DNA of 64,000 nt from Ruminococcaceae bacterium BL-6 (GTDB lineage Bacteria; Bacillota; Clostridia; Oscillospirales; Acutalibacteraceae): the NCBI GenBank assembly GCA_902810075.1, contig LR778135.1, positions 2,232,001 to 2,296,000 on the forward strand, written 5' to 3'. Numbering within the stretch: the stretch's first letter is position 1; every line of letters begins with the position of its first letter. A model generated the notes under the pieces. That model worked only from the letters and a program-made list of their open reading frames with translations. It searched no databases and was not told the origin of the DNA. Position numbers and translations under genes: made by a program. Shown here one piece after another: positions 36,996-45,691 of the stretch.

Positions 36996-37040
36996 TTACC
37001 TCCTGTTTTTCTTTGATTTTGCGCCTGCCCGGTCATCCAC
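36996..37040 (-). other. Possible 14-codon leader ORF before GH25
   Basis: GTG at 37040 has GGAGG about 8 nt upstream and opens a 14-codon frame, basic at its end (KSKKNRR). Its TAA lies between the GH25 ribosome site and ATG. It could couple translation of the lysozyme gene, or be chance. Confidence 0.3.
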
Positions 37041-37125
37041 TATCAGTTCCCTCCTCGTATGACCACCGTCAGCGGCGGGTCTTCAGAGGCATCATGGAGT
37101 AGAAACAGACAAATTTCCTTAATTT

Positions 37126-37154
37126 ATTATATTTTTTCTCTCAGAATATGTCAA
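37126..37154 (-). promoter_or_regulatory. Consensus promoter of the GH25 gene
   Basis: Minus strand: TTGACA (37149-37154), 17 nt, TATAAT (37126-37131), a full match to the housekeeping consensus. The leader is about 125 nt. The rest of the 36995-37313 gap contains only this promoter, the leader ORF and the cdaR terminator. Confidence 0.88.
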
Positions 37155-37256
37155 GCTGATGGGCTAAATAATTCCAGCCTTCCATATTTTTCATATCCGG
37201 CCGGATCAGTCGTTGACTGGAACATCCCGGCACCGCCTGGATGTTCGAAATGACAT

Positions 37257-37291
37257 AAAAAAATGCCGAATTTTCATTCGGCATTTTTTTA
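37257..37291. terminator. Bidirectional terminator after cdaR
   Basis: AATGCCGAAT pairs with ATTCGGCATT around TTTC, flanked by seven A and seven T. Confidence 0.9.
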
Positions 37292-37313
37292 TGGTTCCGG
37301 CCGGCGCGGGCGC

Positions 37314-38588
37314 TTAACCGGCTTTTTCGCTGACCCCCACGTTGGCCTTATACTCCCCGTACGCCCAGACGCTGGAATTGTTTTTCGCGACGAGCGTGAC
37401 CGGGAACTCGGAATGGCCCGTAAAGCTCTCTTTTCCGGCCATGTCGATCTGCGCGTACACGTCGCCCGGCGCCAGGCCGGCGATCTGCTTTTCCGGCCCG
37501 GCCACCACCATATCCAGGCTTTTGGTGTAAACCTCCGCCGACTTGCTGGCGGCGAGATTTTTCACCCGGAATTCCGTGACGCTGAGGGTTCTGGTCGCAA
37601 ACCCCTTCAGATCCAGTGTCACCTTGGCGGTGTAGACGTTGCTCAGGTTCTTGCAGCCCGGCGGCAGCGTGATGTTCACATCCACCGAATTGCGGGAAGG
37701 CGTGAGCTTCGTGAAGTCGATCGCCTCCAGGCTGAGCTCCTTCACATTGGCAAGGGCGTCCTCCGGCCCCGCGATCTCAATGCTCCCCGGCTCCACCGTC
37801 TGTTTGATGGAGGACATGGAAAGCCCCAGCGGTTTCCCGGAGAAGCTGGGCTTCAGGTTCACCACCTTGCGCCCCAGCACCAGAATGCTGACATCCACCT
37901 TGTTCACGCTCATCTTGATCTTATCGGTGTTCAGCTTTTCCCCGTAAGCATCGTAAAGGACGAGGTTCGTCGTAAAATTCTTCGTTTCCTTGAGCTCGCC
38001 CTTCACGTCGTACTCCGCGCAGACGCGGCTGATTTTCGCGATCTGCGACTCCGGCCCGGAAATGACGACCGAATCCGTGGAAAACGTGGGCGCGCTGACA
38101 AAGTAATCGGGGTCCGCCTTATACTTGATCTCATCCTCGATTTTGAAGGTGACTTCCTTATAGACATCCACATTGACGATCAGCGAGCTGGGCTCCACCG
38201 AAACGATTTCGTAATCGGCGAGCTGGCCCATCTTCTGCGCCGTCAGCGAAAGCGTGTAATTGTTCGGCTGGGTGATGGAAGGCGCGAGCTGCGCCACCAC
38301 CTGAAGGTCCGAGGGCTTGATCTTGTTCACGACGATGCTGTTTCCCCGGATGCTCACCTTGGCTTTTTCCACGCTTTGGTCGAACACCTTCAGGCCCTGT
38401 TCCTGGCTCGCGTCCGAAAGCTTGATGACGACGGGAACGTCGTAGATGACGCGGGGGCGCTCCTGCGTGTTGACCGTGGCCATGACGAACCACAGGATGA
38501 CCGCGGCAAAAATGGAGAACACCAGCACGAACCTGTCGTTGTAAAACAGCGCGGAAAAATCAAATTTTTTCACTTTTTTATTTTCCAT
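37314..38588 (-). CDS. cdaR: YbbR-domain regulator of CdaA
   Basis: Membrane-anchored extracytoplasmic regulator of c-di-AMP synthesis. One membrane helix near the N-terminus (RFVLVFSIFAAVILWFVMAT, about residues 19-38) is followed by four YbbR repeats, each with a PxSI/VxVxGP-like ending (VVISGPES, IEIAGPED, MVVAGPEK). Length 424 aa. Overlaps the end of cdaA by 11 nt, so the two are co-translated. Confidence 0.93.
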   Translation of the reverse strand: MENKKVKKFDFSALFYNDRFVLVFSIFAAVILWFVMATVNTQERPRVIYDVPVVIKLSDASQEQGLKVFDQSVEKAKVSIRGNSIVVNKIKPSDLQVVAQLAPSITQPNNYTLSLTAQKMGQLADYEIVSVEPSSLIVNVDVYKEVTFKIEDEIKYKADPDYFVSAPTFSTDSVVISGPESQIAKISRVCAEYDVKGELKETKNFTTNLVLYDAYGEKLNTDKIKMSVNKVDVSILVLGRKVVNLKPSFSGKPLGLSMSSIKQTVEPGSIEIAGPEDALANVKELSLEAIDFTKLTPSRNSVDVNITLPPGCKNLSNVYTAKVTLDLKGFATRTLSVTEFRVKNLAASKSAEVYTKSLDMVVAGPEKQIAGLAPGDVYAQIDMAGKESFTGHSEFPVTLVAKNNSSVWAYGEYKANVGVSEKAG

Positions 38589-39471
38589 TCTTTTTCGCCC
38601 TCCTGATGGAAGGGATCCTGCTGGTCAGCTTCTCGCCGGGATCCGGGGCGGCCGGCATAATCAGACCTTCCAGTTCGCTGCGCAGCGTCTCGCGCGTATA
38701 GTTCCGGGTCAGCACGCCGTTGACCGCAACGGAAATCTGCCCGGTTTCCTCCGACACGACCACGATCACCGCGTCGGAATTTTCGCTCATGCCGATCGCC
38801 GCGCGGTGGCGCGTGCCCAGATCGACGCTGACCCTGTCGCTTTTGGTCAGCGGAAGGATGCAGCCCGCCGCATGAACCATGCCGTCGCGGATAATCATGG
38901 CTCCGTCGTGAAGCGGGGCCTTGTTGAAAAAGATATTGCAGATCAGCGGCGCGGATGGATCGGCGTTGACGATCGTCCCGGTGTCGATGATCTCGCCGAG
39001 CTTCGTCTGACGCTCCATCACGATCAGCGCGCCCATCTTCTGTTTCTGCAGGACAGCGGCGGAATCGACCACCGCATTGATCCCTTTCCGCTGCTTTTCC
39101 TGCAGCTCCAGATCATCCTTGCCGCTGCCGGGAAGAAACCATGTCTTGCTGTTGCGCAGCCCGCCGCGCCCGATCTGCTCCAGCGCGCGGCGCAGCTCCG
39201 GCTGAAAGACCACCAAAAGCGCGAACACGCTGAATTGGAAGAAATAGTTGAGAAACGCCCCCAGCATGTGCAGGTGCAGATAATACGACAGCACCCAGCC
39301 CGCAAGCAGCACAAGGATTCCCTTGACAAGCTGTCCCGCCCTGGTTTCGCGCACGAGCTTGATTCCGCTGTAGATGATGAGGGATACCAGGATCACGTCG
39401 AGAGCGTCGGTGATCTGAAATGATTTTATTAATCCGATCAGTATATTCCATCCGTTGGATATAAAAACCAT
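38578..39471 (-). CDS. cdaA: Diadenylate cyclase CdaA
   Basis: Makes cyclic di-AMP from two ATP at the inner membrane face, controlling potassium and osmotic balance. Three membrane helices occupy about residues 5-90. The DAC domain shows the catalytic DGA (LHDGAMII) and RHR (GTRHRAAIG) motifs. Length 297 aa. Start ATG at 39471 with GGAAGG upstream. cdaA-cdaR is conserved, but the usual next gene glmM is not here. Confidence 0.96.
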   Translation of the reverse strand: MVFISNGWNILIGLIKSFQITDALDVILVSLIIYSGIKLVRETRAGQLVKGILVLLAGWVLSYYLHLHMLGAFLNYFFQFSVFALLVVFQPELRRALEQIGRGGLRNSKTWFLPGSGKDDLELQEKQRKGINAVVDSAAVLQKQKMGALIVMERQTKLGEIIDTGTIVNADPSAPLICNIFFNKAPLHDGAMIIRDGMVHAAGCILPLTKSDRVSVDLGTRHRAAIGMSENSDAVIVVVSEETGQISVAVNGVLTRNYTRETLRSELEGLIMPAAPDPGEKLTSRIPSIRRAKKNGK

Positions 39472-39522
39472 GTTTTCTTCCTTCCCATAGCGGGCGCTAT
39501 TATTACACAAAACTTCATTTTT

Positions 39523-39550
39523 ATTTTACCATATCTCAATAAAGATGCAA
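39523..39550 (-). promoter_or_regulatory. Possible cdaA promoter
   Basis: Minus strand: TTGCAT (39545-39550), 16 nt, TAAAAT (39523-39528), about 50 nt before the cdaA ATG. Confidence 0.45.
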
Positions 39551-39562
39551 ACGTTTTATCTC

Positions 39563-40705
39563 TTATTTGGCTCTAATTTTCATCATATCCAAAATAAACC
39601 GGTCAATTTCATTGATATTGCTGAACGCGGACGGGCATACCCGCACCGCGCCCTGCTTCAGGGTGCCCATAAAGCTGTGCGCCGCCGGCGCGCAGTGCAG
39701 GCCGGGCCGCACCGCCACGCCCATCCGGTTCAGCCTCTGCCCCACTTCCTCGCTCGAAAGCCCCTCGACGTTAAACGAGAGAACCGGGACAAAATGGAGC
39801 GCTTCGGGCCGCTCGGTATAGAGCTTGACGTCCTTTTGCCGGGACAGCCCGTCGTAAAGCCTTTGCACCAGCTTCATCTCGTGGGAGAAAATGGCCGGAA
39901 CACCCTTCTTCGAGACAAACTCGATGCCCGCGCGGAGCCCGGCGACCCCCGGAAGATTCGGCGTTCCGCTCTCGAGCTGCTCCGGCATCGCGTCGGGCTG
40001 GATCAGGGAATCGGATGAGGTCCCCGTCCCCCCCTCGATGATGCTTTTCGGCATGCGGCCGCTTTTGGAGACCAGCAGGCCGGTCCCCATGGGGCCGTAA
40101 AGGCCCTTGTGCCCCGCCACGCACAGGTAATCGAATCCGGCGTCCTGAACGTCGATGGGGACGACGCCCGCGCTCTGTGCGCAGTCGACGGCGATGGGGA
40201 TCCCGTACTCCCTGCCCAGGGCGGCGATGCGCTCCACCGGGACGCGGATGCCCCAGACGTTGGAAGCCTGGGTGCAGACGATCAGCTTCGTTTCGGGGCG
40301 CAGGGCGCTGCGGAAATTCGCGACCGTCGCGTCGTTGTCGCCGGGGACGACCTGCGCCTGCGTGTAGGTGACGCCGCTTGCGGCCATAGCCTGCATCGGG
40401 CGCATGACGGCGTTATGCTCCAGACAGGAAACCACCGCGTGGTCCCCCGGATTCAAAACGCTCTTGATGACCATGTTCAGCGCGAGGGTGCAGTTCAGCG
40501 TAAAGGCGACGCATTCCGGCCCGGGGGCGTTAAAAAATTTCGCCGCCGCGGTACGGCAGCGATACATCTCCTCCGCGGCCGCGATGGAAAGCGAGTGCCC
40601 GCTGCGGCCCGGGTTCGCCCCAAGATTCCTTTGGGCGTTCGCCATCGCGGAAATCACCTGGGGCGGTTTTGGAAAAGTGGTTGCCGCATTATCCAAATAG
40701 ATCAT
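39563..40705 (-). CDS. Cysteine desulfurase-family aminotransferase
   Basis: Class V PLP enzyme of the cysteine-desulfurase/selenocysteine-lyase family. The N-terminus YLDNAATTFPKP is diagnostic, the PLP lysine is in CVAGHKGLYGP, and the C-terminal cysteine is in VAVRPGLHCAPAAH. Length 380 aa. It overlaps the DUF3343 gene by 4 nt (ATGA). No iron-sulfur scaffold gene is adjacent, so it may feed a sulfur or selenium carrier rather than general Fe-S assembly. Confidence 0.88.
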   Translation of the reverse strand: MIYLDNAATTFPKPPQVISAMANAQRNLGANPGRSGHSLSIAAAEEMYRCRTAAAKFFNAPGPECVAFTLNCTLALNMVIKSVLNPGDHAVVSCLEHNAVMRPMQAMAASGVTYTQAQVVPGDNDATVANFRSALRPETKLIVCTQASNVWGIRVPVERIAALGREYGIPIAVDCAQSAGVVPIDVQDAGFDYLCVAGHKGLYGPMGTGLLVSKSGRMPKSIIEGGTGTSSDSLIQPDAMPEQLESGTPNLPGVAGLRAGIEFVSKKGVPAIFSHEMKLVQRLYDGLSRQKDVKLYTERPEALHFVPVLSFNVEGLSSEEVGQRLNRMGVAVRPGLHCAPAAHSFMGTLKQGAVRVCPSAFSNINEIDRFILDMMKIRAK

Positions 40706-40932
40706 ACGGCACCCACTCTTTCCGATCTTCCCAGAATCCGGATTCCGGCCCGGGCCAAAATTTCCTGCGCCTGATCCGCATCATGAGGCACATATATTCC
40801 ATAACCGCATCCGAGCCGCTCGCCGGTGCGGGGAGTTCGCTCTACATAAGCCTTAATCCCGTATTGGAACAGAAGGTCCCGGCTTTTCATCGCGTAAGTG
40901 ATGGAACCGAGCAAAATCATAGGCTTGCCCAC
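40702..40932 (-). CDS. DUF3343 putative Se/S carrier-like protein
   Basis: A 76-aa protein with the DUF3343 pattern: short N-terminal strand (MILLGSITYAMKSRDLL), a GCGYGIYVP core with a conserved cysteine, and a C-terminal helix. The family is described as a putative sulfur/selenium carrier. Start GTG with AGAGGTGATC upstream. It is coupled to a cysteine-desulfurase-family gene, which fits persulfide or selenide transfer between them. Confidence 0.8.
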   Translation of the reverse strand: MGKPMILLGSITYAMKSRDLLFQYGIKAYVERTPRTGERLGCGYGIYVPHDADQAQEILARAGIRILGRSERVGAV

Positions 40933-40986
40933 AAAAGATCACCTCTCTGTTTTTATTACAGAGTATGCGATTTTCCCGGCTTTTGT

Positions 40987-41454
40987 TTATAAAATCAGAC
41001 AAACTCCGAATGCGGAAATTCCCTCGCCGGCGCCGGTAAAACCGAGTTTTTCCTCCGTGGTGGCCTTTACGCTGACCAGGTCTTCCGAGACGGAACAGGC
41101 GCCCGCGAGATTGCGGCGCATCGCGGGAAGAAAAGGCTGAAGCCGGGGGGCCTGCGCCACAACGGTGGAGTCGATGTTCCCGATGCGAAAGCCTTTTCCC
41201 CTCACAAGGGCACAGACCCGGGAGAGCAGGACAAGGCTGTCCGCGTCTTGGTATGCGGGGTCCGTATCCGGAAAAAGGGCGCCGATATCGCCCAGCGCGG
41301 CGGCGCCCAGCAGGGCATCCGCAATGCAGTGGGCCAGCACGTCGGCATCCGAATGGCCGAGCAGCCCCTTTTCAAACGGGATAGAGACGCCGCCCAGGAT
41401 CAGGGGACGGCCCTCCGCCAGCCGGTGGACGTCGTACCCCTGCCCGATCCTCAT
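40987..41454 (-). CDS. ispF: 2-C-methyl-D-erythritol 2,4-cyclodiphosphate synthase
   Basis: Fifth MEP-pathway enzyme, a trimeric metal-dependent cyclase. Starts [16 protein letters not shown] with the metal-binding DVH, then [21 protein letters not shown]. The C-terminus has [20 protein letters not shown]. Length 155 aa. GGGAGG lies 7 nt before the ATG at 41454, and it overlaps ispD by 4 nt. Confidence 0.96.
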   Translation of the reverse strand: MRIGQGYDVHRLAEGRPLILGGVSIPFEKGLLGHSDADVLAHCIADALLGAAALGDIGALFPDTDPAYQDADSLVLLSRVCALVRGKGFRIGNIDSTVVAQAPRLQPFLPAMRRNLAGACSVSEDLVSVKATTEEKLGFTGAGEGISAFGVCLIL

Positions 41455-42155
41455 ATGGAAGCCTCCCTTCTCTTCTTCAGCACCGCCTCGGCGAAAAGGA
41501 TGTCTTCTTTGGTGGTAAGCTTCAGGTTCTCGCTGTCCCCGGCGCAAAGATGGACCGTGCCGCCGGTATTCTCAATGAGCTGGCAGTCGTCGGTGTAATC
41601 CCCCTGCGCCAGCTCCATGGCGTGCAGATATAAAAACCGCTCGAAAACCTGGGGGGTCTGAACGGCCCAAAGCTCCCTGCGCGGAGGGGTTTCCAGAACC
41701 ATCCCCCTGCGGTCAGCACGCTTGACGGTATCCTTCACGGGCGCCGCAAGCGCGGAGGCCCCGTACTGGTAGGCGTCGCGGATCACTTCGTCGATCTGCT
41801 GCGGGCGCACCAGCGGCCGGGCGCCGTCGTGCACCGCAAAATACGAGGCCCACGGCGAAGCCGCTGCGATTCCGCGGGCCACCGACTGCTGGCGGGTCTC
41901 TCCCCCGCGCACGATCTTGGCGACCTTGGTCAGGGAATGCTCCCGCGCCAGCCTCGCGACCGGGCCGAGGTCATCCCGGCGGCAGACCACGACGATCTCC
42001 TCCACGCGCTGCGCCCGCTGAAAAGCCAGCAGCGTGCGCGCGATGACCGGAACTCCGCCGAGAGGAATCCATATCTTGGGAATCCGGGCCTCCATCCGCG
42101 TCGAATTCCCCCCCGCAACCACGATCGCACAGCAGCGGCGGCTGATTTCTGTCAT
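41451..42155 (-). CDS. ispD: 2-C-methyl-D-erythritol 4-phosphate cytidylyltransferase
   Basis: Third MEP-pathway enzyme, makes CDP-methylerythritol. A nucleotidyltransferase fold with [12 protein letters not shown] at the N-terminus, [11 protein letters not shown] and DDCQLIE later. The N-terminal loop is slightly unusual ([13 protein letters not shown], where most have GxGxRMGxxxPKQ). Length 234 aa. ispD-ispF are in the standard order. Confidence 0.93.
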   Translation of the reverse strand: MTEISRRCCAIVVAGGNSTRMEARIPKIWIPLGGVPVIARTLLAFQRAQRVEEIVVVCRRDDLGPVARLAREHSLTKVAKIVRGGETRQQSVARGIAAASPWASYFAVHDGARPLVRPQQIDEVIRDAYQYGASALAAPVKDTVKRADRRGMVLETPPRRELWAVQTPQVFERFLYLHAMELAQGDYTDDCQLIENTGGTVHLCAGDSENLKLTTKEDILFAEAVLKKRREASI

Positions 42156-42208
42156 ATCTTCACCGTCTTTCCGAGCAGGATTATTTCTTTTAAAAACGCA
42201 TTGAACCC

Positions 42209-42237
42209 ATTATAGTATGATTTCCCCGCATTGGCAA
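42209..42237 (-). promoter_or_regulatory. ispD-ispF promoter
   Basis: Minus strand: TTGCCA (42232-42237), 17 nt, TATAAT (42209-42214), 54 nt before the ispD ATG. Confidence 0.8.
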
Positions 42238-42325
42238 TTACAATCCTGTTACTTAACAGAGATTTCAGACTCTATTCATATTTTCGCACATTGCCGCCGG
42301 ATTTCCAGTTTTTTTCAGACGGATG

Positions 42326-42354
42326 TTGTATTTTTTTTCAGAATGGGATAAGAT
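42326..42354 (+). promoter_or_regulatory. Promoter of the acyl-CoA thioesterase gene
   Basis: TTGTAT (42326-42331), 17 nt, TAAGAT (42349-42354), 40 nt before the ATG. Confidence 0.55.
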
Positions 42355-42394
42355 GAAAGGGTAAGAAAACACGCAGGGAAAGGGTGTAGTTTTT

Positions 42395-42874
42395 ATGAAT
42401 GAAATGACCGCAAAACATGTTTCCGATTCTCAGGTAGAGCAGATCCAGATCGTACTGAGCAGCCACATCAACGGCGCGGGCCGGCTTTTCGGCGGCCAGC
42501 TGGTCGAGTGGATCGACATTGTCGCCGGCGTCGTGGCGCGCAGGCATTCGCACTGCAACACGACGACGGCCTCCATCGACAATCTTCAGTTCAAGGAAGC
42601 CGTTCATATGAACAACACGCTTGCCCTGTTCGGAAGAATCACTTATGTGGGGAGGACCTCGATGGAAGTGCGGGTGGACAGCTATGTGGAGAATCTGGAT
42701 GGTTCCCGCAAGCTGGTGAACACCGCCTATCTGGTGATGGTCGCGCTCGATAAAAACGAGCATCCCACCCCCGTACCCCGCCTGATTGTGGAAACGGAGC
42801 AGGAAAAGGCGGACTGGGCGGCCGGCGAACGCCGCAACACGCTCCGCAAACAGCGCCGGGTGGAACAGTACTGA
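42395..42874 (+). CDS. Hotdog-fold acyl-CoA thioesterase
   Basis: YkhA/YciA-type thioesterase that hydrolyses acyl-CoA. Recognisable features: NGAGRLFGGQLVEWIDIVAG (hotdog helix with the conserved GG-L-W-D pattern) and LVNTAYLVMVALD. Length 159 aa. AAAGGGTG precedes the ATG. It stands alone between ispD and the xylulokinase operon. Substrate chain length is not readable. Confidence 0.9.
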   Translation: MNEMTAKHVSDSQVEQIQIVLSSHINGAGRLFGGQLVEWIDIVAGVVARRHSHCNTTTASIDNLQFKEAVHMNNTLALFGRITYVGRTSMEVRVDSYVENLDGSRKLVNTAYLVMVALDKNEHPTPVPRLIVETEQEKADWAAGERRNTLRKQRRVEQY

Positions 42875-42894
42875 TTTTTTCCGCGCCCGGGAAA

Positions 42895-42948
42895 ATACAG
42901 AGGCCGCAGGCCGGTTCAGGAGCATGAACCGGCCTGCGGCCTCTGTAT
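42895..42948. repeat. 24-bp perfect hairpin between convergent genes
   Basis: The arms 42895-42918 and 42925-42948 are perfectly complementary, with a 6-nt loop GGAGCA. It lies between the thioesterase gene and xylB, which converge. Neither side has a T-run, unlike the other terminators in the window. Confidence 0.75.
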
Positions 42949-42981
42949 GTCCGGCGGAAATGAATTTTTGCCGGGATGCGT

Positions 42982-44541
42982 TCAGGAAGCCGGCTCTCCG
43001 TTTTCCTGCGCTTTCTCTTTCAGCCTGGAAAGAGTTCCGAAATCGTCTTTTAAATCCAGATACAGCCTGCGGTACAGCTCGTAATAACCCTGGTACCGGC
43101 TGTGGTTCCGCAGATCCGGCTGCTGTGTTTTGTCCTTCCGGATGATCTCGCCGCACCCCTGTTCGACCGACGCGTAAATTCCGGCGCCGACGCCCGCCAG
43201 AATCGCGGCCCCAAGCGCGGGGCCCTCGTCGGCGCGCAGCGTGCTGACGGGGCACGCATACAGGTCGGCGAGCATCTGGCGCCACACCGCGCTTCTTCCG
43301 CCGCCCCCGCACACCATCATGTCGTCGATTTCGACGCCCATGTCGCGGAACACGTCGATACATTCGAGCTGGGAGTAGGCCACACCCTCCATCACGGCGC
43401 GGATCAGGTGGGCGCGGTTATGGAACCCGGAAAGCCCGAAGAATACGCCCCGGCAGTCCGGGTCCGGATGCGGCGAGCGCTCCCCCATCAGATACGGCAG
43501 GTAGATCAGGCCCTCCGATCCGGGCGGGACGGAATCCGCCAGCCGGTCCATCACGACATACGGGTCGACGTTCCGCTTTTCCGCTTCGCGGATCTCTTCG
43601 CCGCAGCAGGTATCCCGCAGCCATTTCAGCGACAGCCCCGCCGCCTGGGTGCAGCTCATGATCGTCCATTTTCCGGGAACCGGCGCGCACAGGGTATGCA
43701 CCCTGCCCTTCAGGTCGATCGAAACCCGGTCCGAAACGGCATAGACGACCCCCGACGTGCCGATCGTCGTAAACGCGCTCCCCGATTTCACGACCCCCGT
43801 GCCGACGGCCGCCGCGGCGTTGTCGCCCGCCCCGCCGACCACGACGGTCCCCTCTTTCAGGCCGGTCGCCTGCGCGGCCGCGCGGTGCACCTTTCCCGTG
43901 ACATCCGCCGATTCGTAGATCCGCGCGAGCAGGGAACGGTCGATCTGAAACGCATGGAGAATCTCATCCGACCAGCACCGCCGCGGGACATCCATCAGCT
44001 GCATCCCGGCGGCATCCGAAACCTCGGTCGCAAACTCCCCCGTCAGCATATAACGGATATAATCCTTGGGAAGCAGGATATGCGCGCACTTCTCGTAGAT
44101 TTCCGGTTGATTGTTTTTTACCCATAAGATTTTCGCTGCGGTGAAGCCCGTCACGGCCGGGTTCGCCGTAATCTCGATCAGCCTTTTCTCCCCGACAAGC
44201 CGCTTCATCTGCTCACATTCGGCAGAGGTGCGCTGGTCGCACCAGATGATCGATCTTCTCAGGACTTTCCCCTGCCGGTCCAGCATCACCAGGCCGTGCA
44301 TCTGCCCGGAAAGCCCGACGCCCTTCACGTCCCCGGCGGGGACCCCGCTCTTCTCCAGCACATACCCGATCCCGCTTCGCGTCGCGTCCCACCAGTCCTG
44401 CGGATCCTGCTCCGCCCAGCCGTTGCGCGGCTGATAAAGCGGATACTCCACCGTTTTGGAAACGACGGGATGGCCGAGAAGATCGAAGAGCACTGTTTTT
44501 GTCCCCGATGTTCCGATGTCGACTCCGATTAAATACTGCAT
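42982..44541 (-). CDS. xylB: Xylulokinase
   Basis: Phosphorylates D-xylulose to feed the pentose phosphate pathway. FGGY-kinase motifs: YLIGVDIGTSGTKTVLFD at the N-terminus, GLSGQMHGLVMLD, and GAGDNAAAAVGTGVV in the middle, then MVCGGGGRSAVWRQMLAD. Length 519 aa. It is the last gene of the transporter/dehydrogenase operon; the dehydrogenase probably supplies its substrate. Confidence 0.93.
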   Translation of the reverse strand: MQYLIGVDIGTSGTKTVLFDLLGHPVVSKTVEYPLYQPRNGWAEQDPQDWWDATRSGIGYVLEKSGVPAGDVKGVGLSGQMHGLVMLDRQGKVLRRSIIWCDQRTSAECEQMKRLVGEKRLIEITANPAVTGFTAAKILWVKNNQPEIYEKCAHILLPKDYIRYMLTGEFATEVSDAAGMQLMDVPRRCWSDEILHAFQIDRSLLARIYESADVTGKVHRAAAQATGLKEGTVVVGGAGDNAAAAVGTGVVKSGSAFTTIGTSGVVYAVSDRVSIDLKGRVHTLCAPVPGKWTIMSCTQAAGLSLKWLRDTCCGEEIREAEKRNVDPYVVMDRLADSVPPGSEGLIYLPYLMGERSPHPDPDCRGVFFGLSGFHNRAHLIRAVMEGVAYSQLECIDVFRDMGVEIDDMMVCGGGGRSAVWRQMLADLYACPVSTLRADEGPALGAAILAGVGAGIYASVEQGCGEIIRKDKTQQPDLRNHSRYQGYYELYRRLYLDLKDDFGTLSRLKEKAQENGEPAS

Positions 44542-44562
44542 GTTCCCTTCCCCCTTTCTGCT

Positions 44563-45603
44563 TCAGCTTACTTTGATCACCGCTTTTACGACATCCTGCT
44601 TGTTATGGATCACAAAATCAAACGCGCGCGGCGTCTCCTCAAAATCAAATTCATGGGTCACGATCCCGGAAACGTCGATGATTCCTTTCTCGATCGCCTT
44701 GATTGCCTGCGGATAAATGTTCCGGTACCGGAACACGGACTGAATGGACGCTTCCTTCGCCATGATCTTTGAAAAGTCGTACTCGATGACGTCCTGTGCC
44801 GCCATACCGACCAGAACGATACGGCCGCCCCGTTTGACTATGTAGGGCGTCTGCGAAATCGTTTTCGCGCTTCCGGCCGTCTCGATCACGATATCGGTCC
44901 CGGCGCCTCCGGTTCTGTCCTGAATCGTCTGAACGGGGTCCTCCTCCAGCGCGTTGATCACATGGGTGGCCCCCAGCTTTTTCGCATATTCCAGCCTTTT
45001 GGGAAGCACGTCGACCACAAAAAGATCGGTTGCGCCGAACGCCCGGCATGAAAGAAGGGTGACAAGCCCGATGCATCCGGCCCCGAGGATCGTGACCGAG
45101 TTTCCGAGGGTAACGCTTCCCTGTTTTGCCGCGTGCATGCCGACGGAGAGAGGCTCGATCAGCGCACCCTCTTTGGTGCTTATTTTGTCCGGAAGCCGGA
45201 ATGCCATATCCTCCGGAAACGTGATGTAATCCATCAGGCAGCCGTTATAAGGAGGGGTGGCCAGGAACCGCACATCCGGGCACAGGTTATATTTCCCCGA
45301 TTTGCAGAATTCACACTTGCCGCAGGTGCATCCGGGCTCCAGCGCCACACGGTCGCCGACGTTCAGCGAGGCGACCCCCGGCCCGGTCTGAACGACCGTT
45401 CCGGCACATTCATGCCCGAGGATGAAATCCCCATCCACGACAAAACCCCCGATCCTCCCCTGTTCCAGGTAATGGACGTCGGACCCGCAGATTCCCACAT
45501 ACTCAATCTTCAGCAGGATCTCCTTTTCCTTCGGCGACGGCATCGGGATCTCCCTGATCTCCATCCGGTTCAAGCCTGTCATAAAAACCGCTCTGTTCTT
45601 CAT
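44563..45603 (-). CDS. Zinc-dependent polyol dehydrogenase (xylitol/sorbitol type)
   Basis: Medium-chain NAD(P)-dependent dehydrogenase, 346 aa. Catalytic zinc residues are in VGICGSDVHY and GHECAGTV. The structural zinc loop has four cysteines (CTCGKCEFCKSGKYNLC). The Rossmann motif is GAGCIGLV, followed by VVDV with an acidic residue at the end of the second strand (NAD preference). Between a sugar ABC transporter and xylulokinase, oxidation of xylitol to xylulose is the best-fitting reaction. Sorbitol or arabitol are alternatives. Confidence 0.85.
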   Translation of the reverse strand: MKNRAVFMTGLNRMEIREIPMPSPKEKEILLKIEYVGICGSDVHYLEQGRIGGFVVDGDFILGHECAGTVVQTGPGVASLNVGDRVALEPGCTCGKCEFCKSGKYNLCPDVRFLATPPYNGCLMDYITFPEDMAFRLPDKISTKEGALIEPLSVGMHAAKQGSVTLGNSVTILGAGCIGLVTLLSCRAFGATDLFVVDVLPKRLEYAKKLGATHVINALEEDPVQTIQDRTGGAGTDIVIETAGSAKTISQTPYIVKRGGRIVLVGMAAQDVIEYDFSKIMAKEASIQSVFRYRNIYPQAIKAIEKGIIDVSGIVTHEFDFEETPRAFDFVIHNKQDVVKAVIKVS

Positions 45604-45625
45604 CGCGAACCTCCATATTCTTTAA

Positions 45626-45658
45626 GTGGTGTACGAAAATCGAATTTTCGTACACCAC
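45626..45658. repeat. 15-bp hairpin between binding-protein and dehydrogenase genes
   Basis: GTGGTGTACGAAAAT (45626-45640) pairs perfectly with 45644-45658 around a 3-nt loop. It follows the binding-protein gene on the same transcript and has no T-run. It may be a 3' stabiliser of the upstream message. Confidence 0.7.
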
Positions 45659-45691
45659 AGACGTTTCATGCGGACGGTTTTATTTTCGGCC

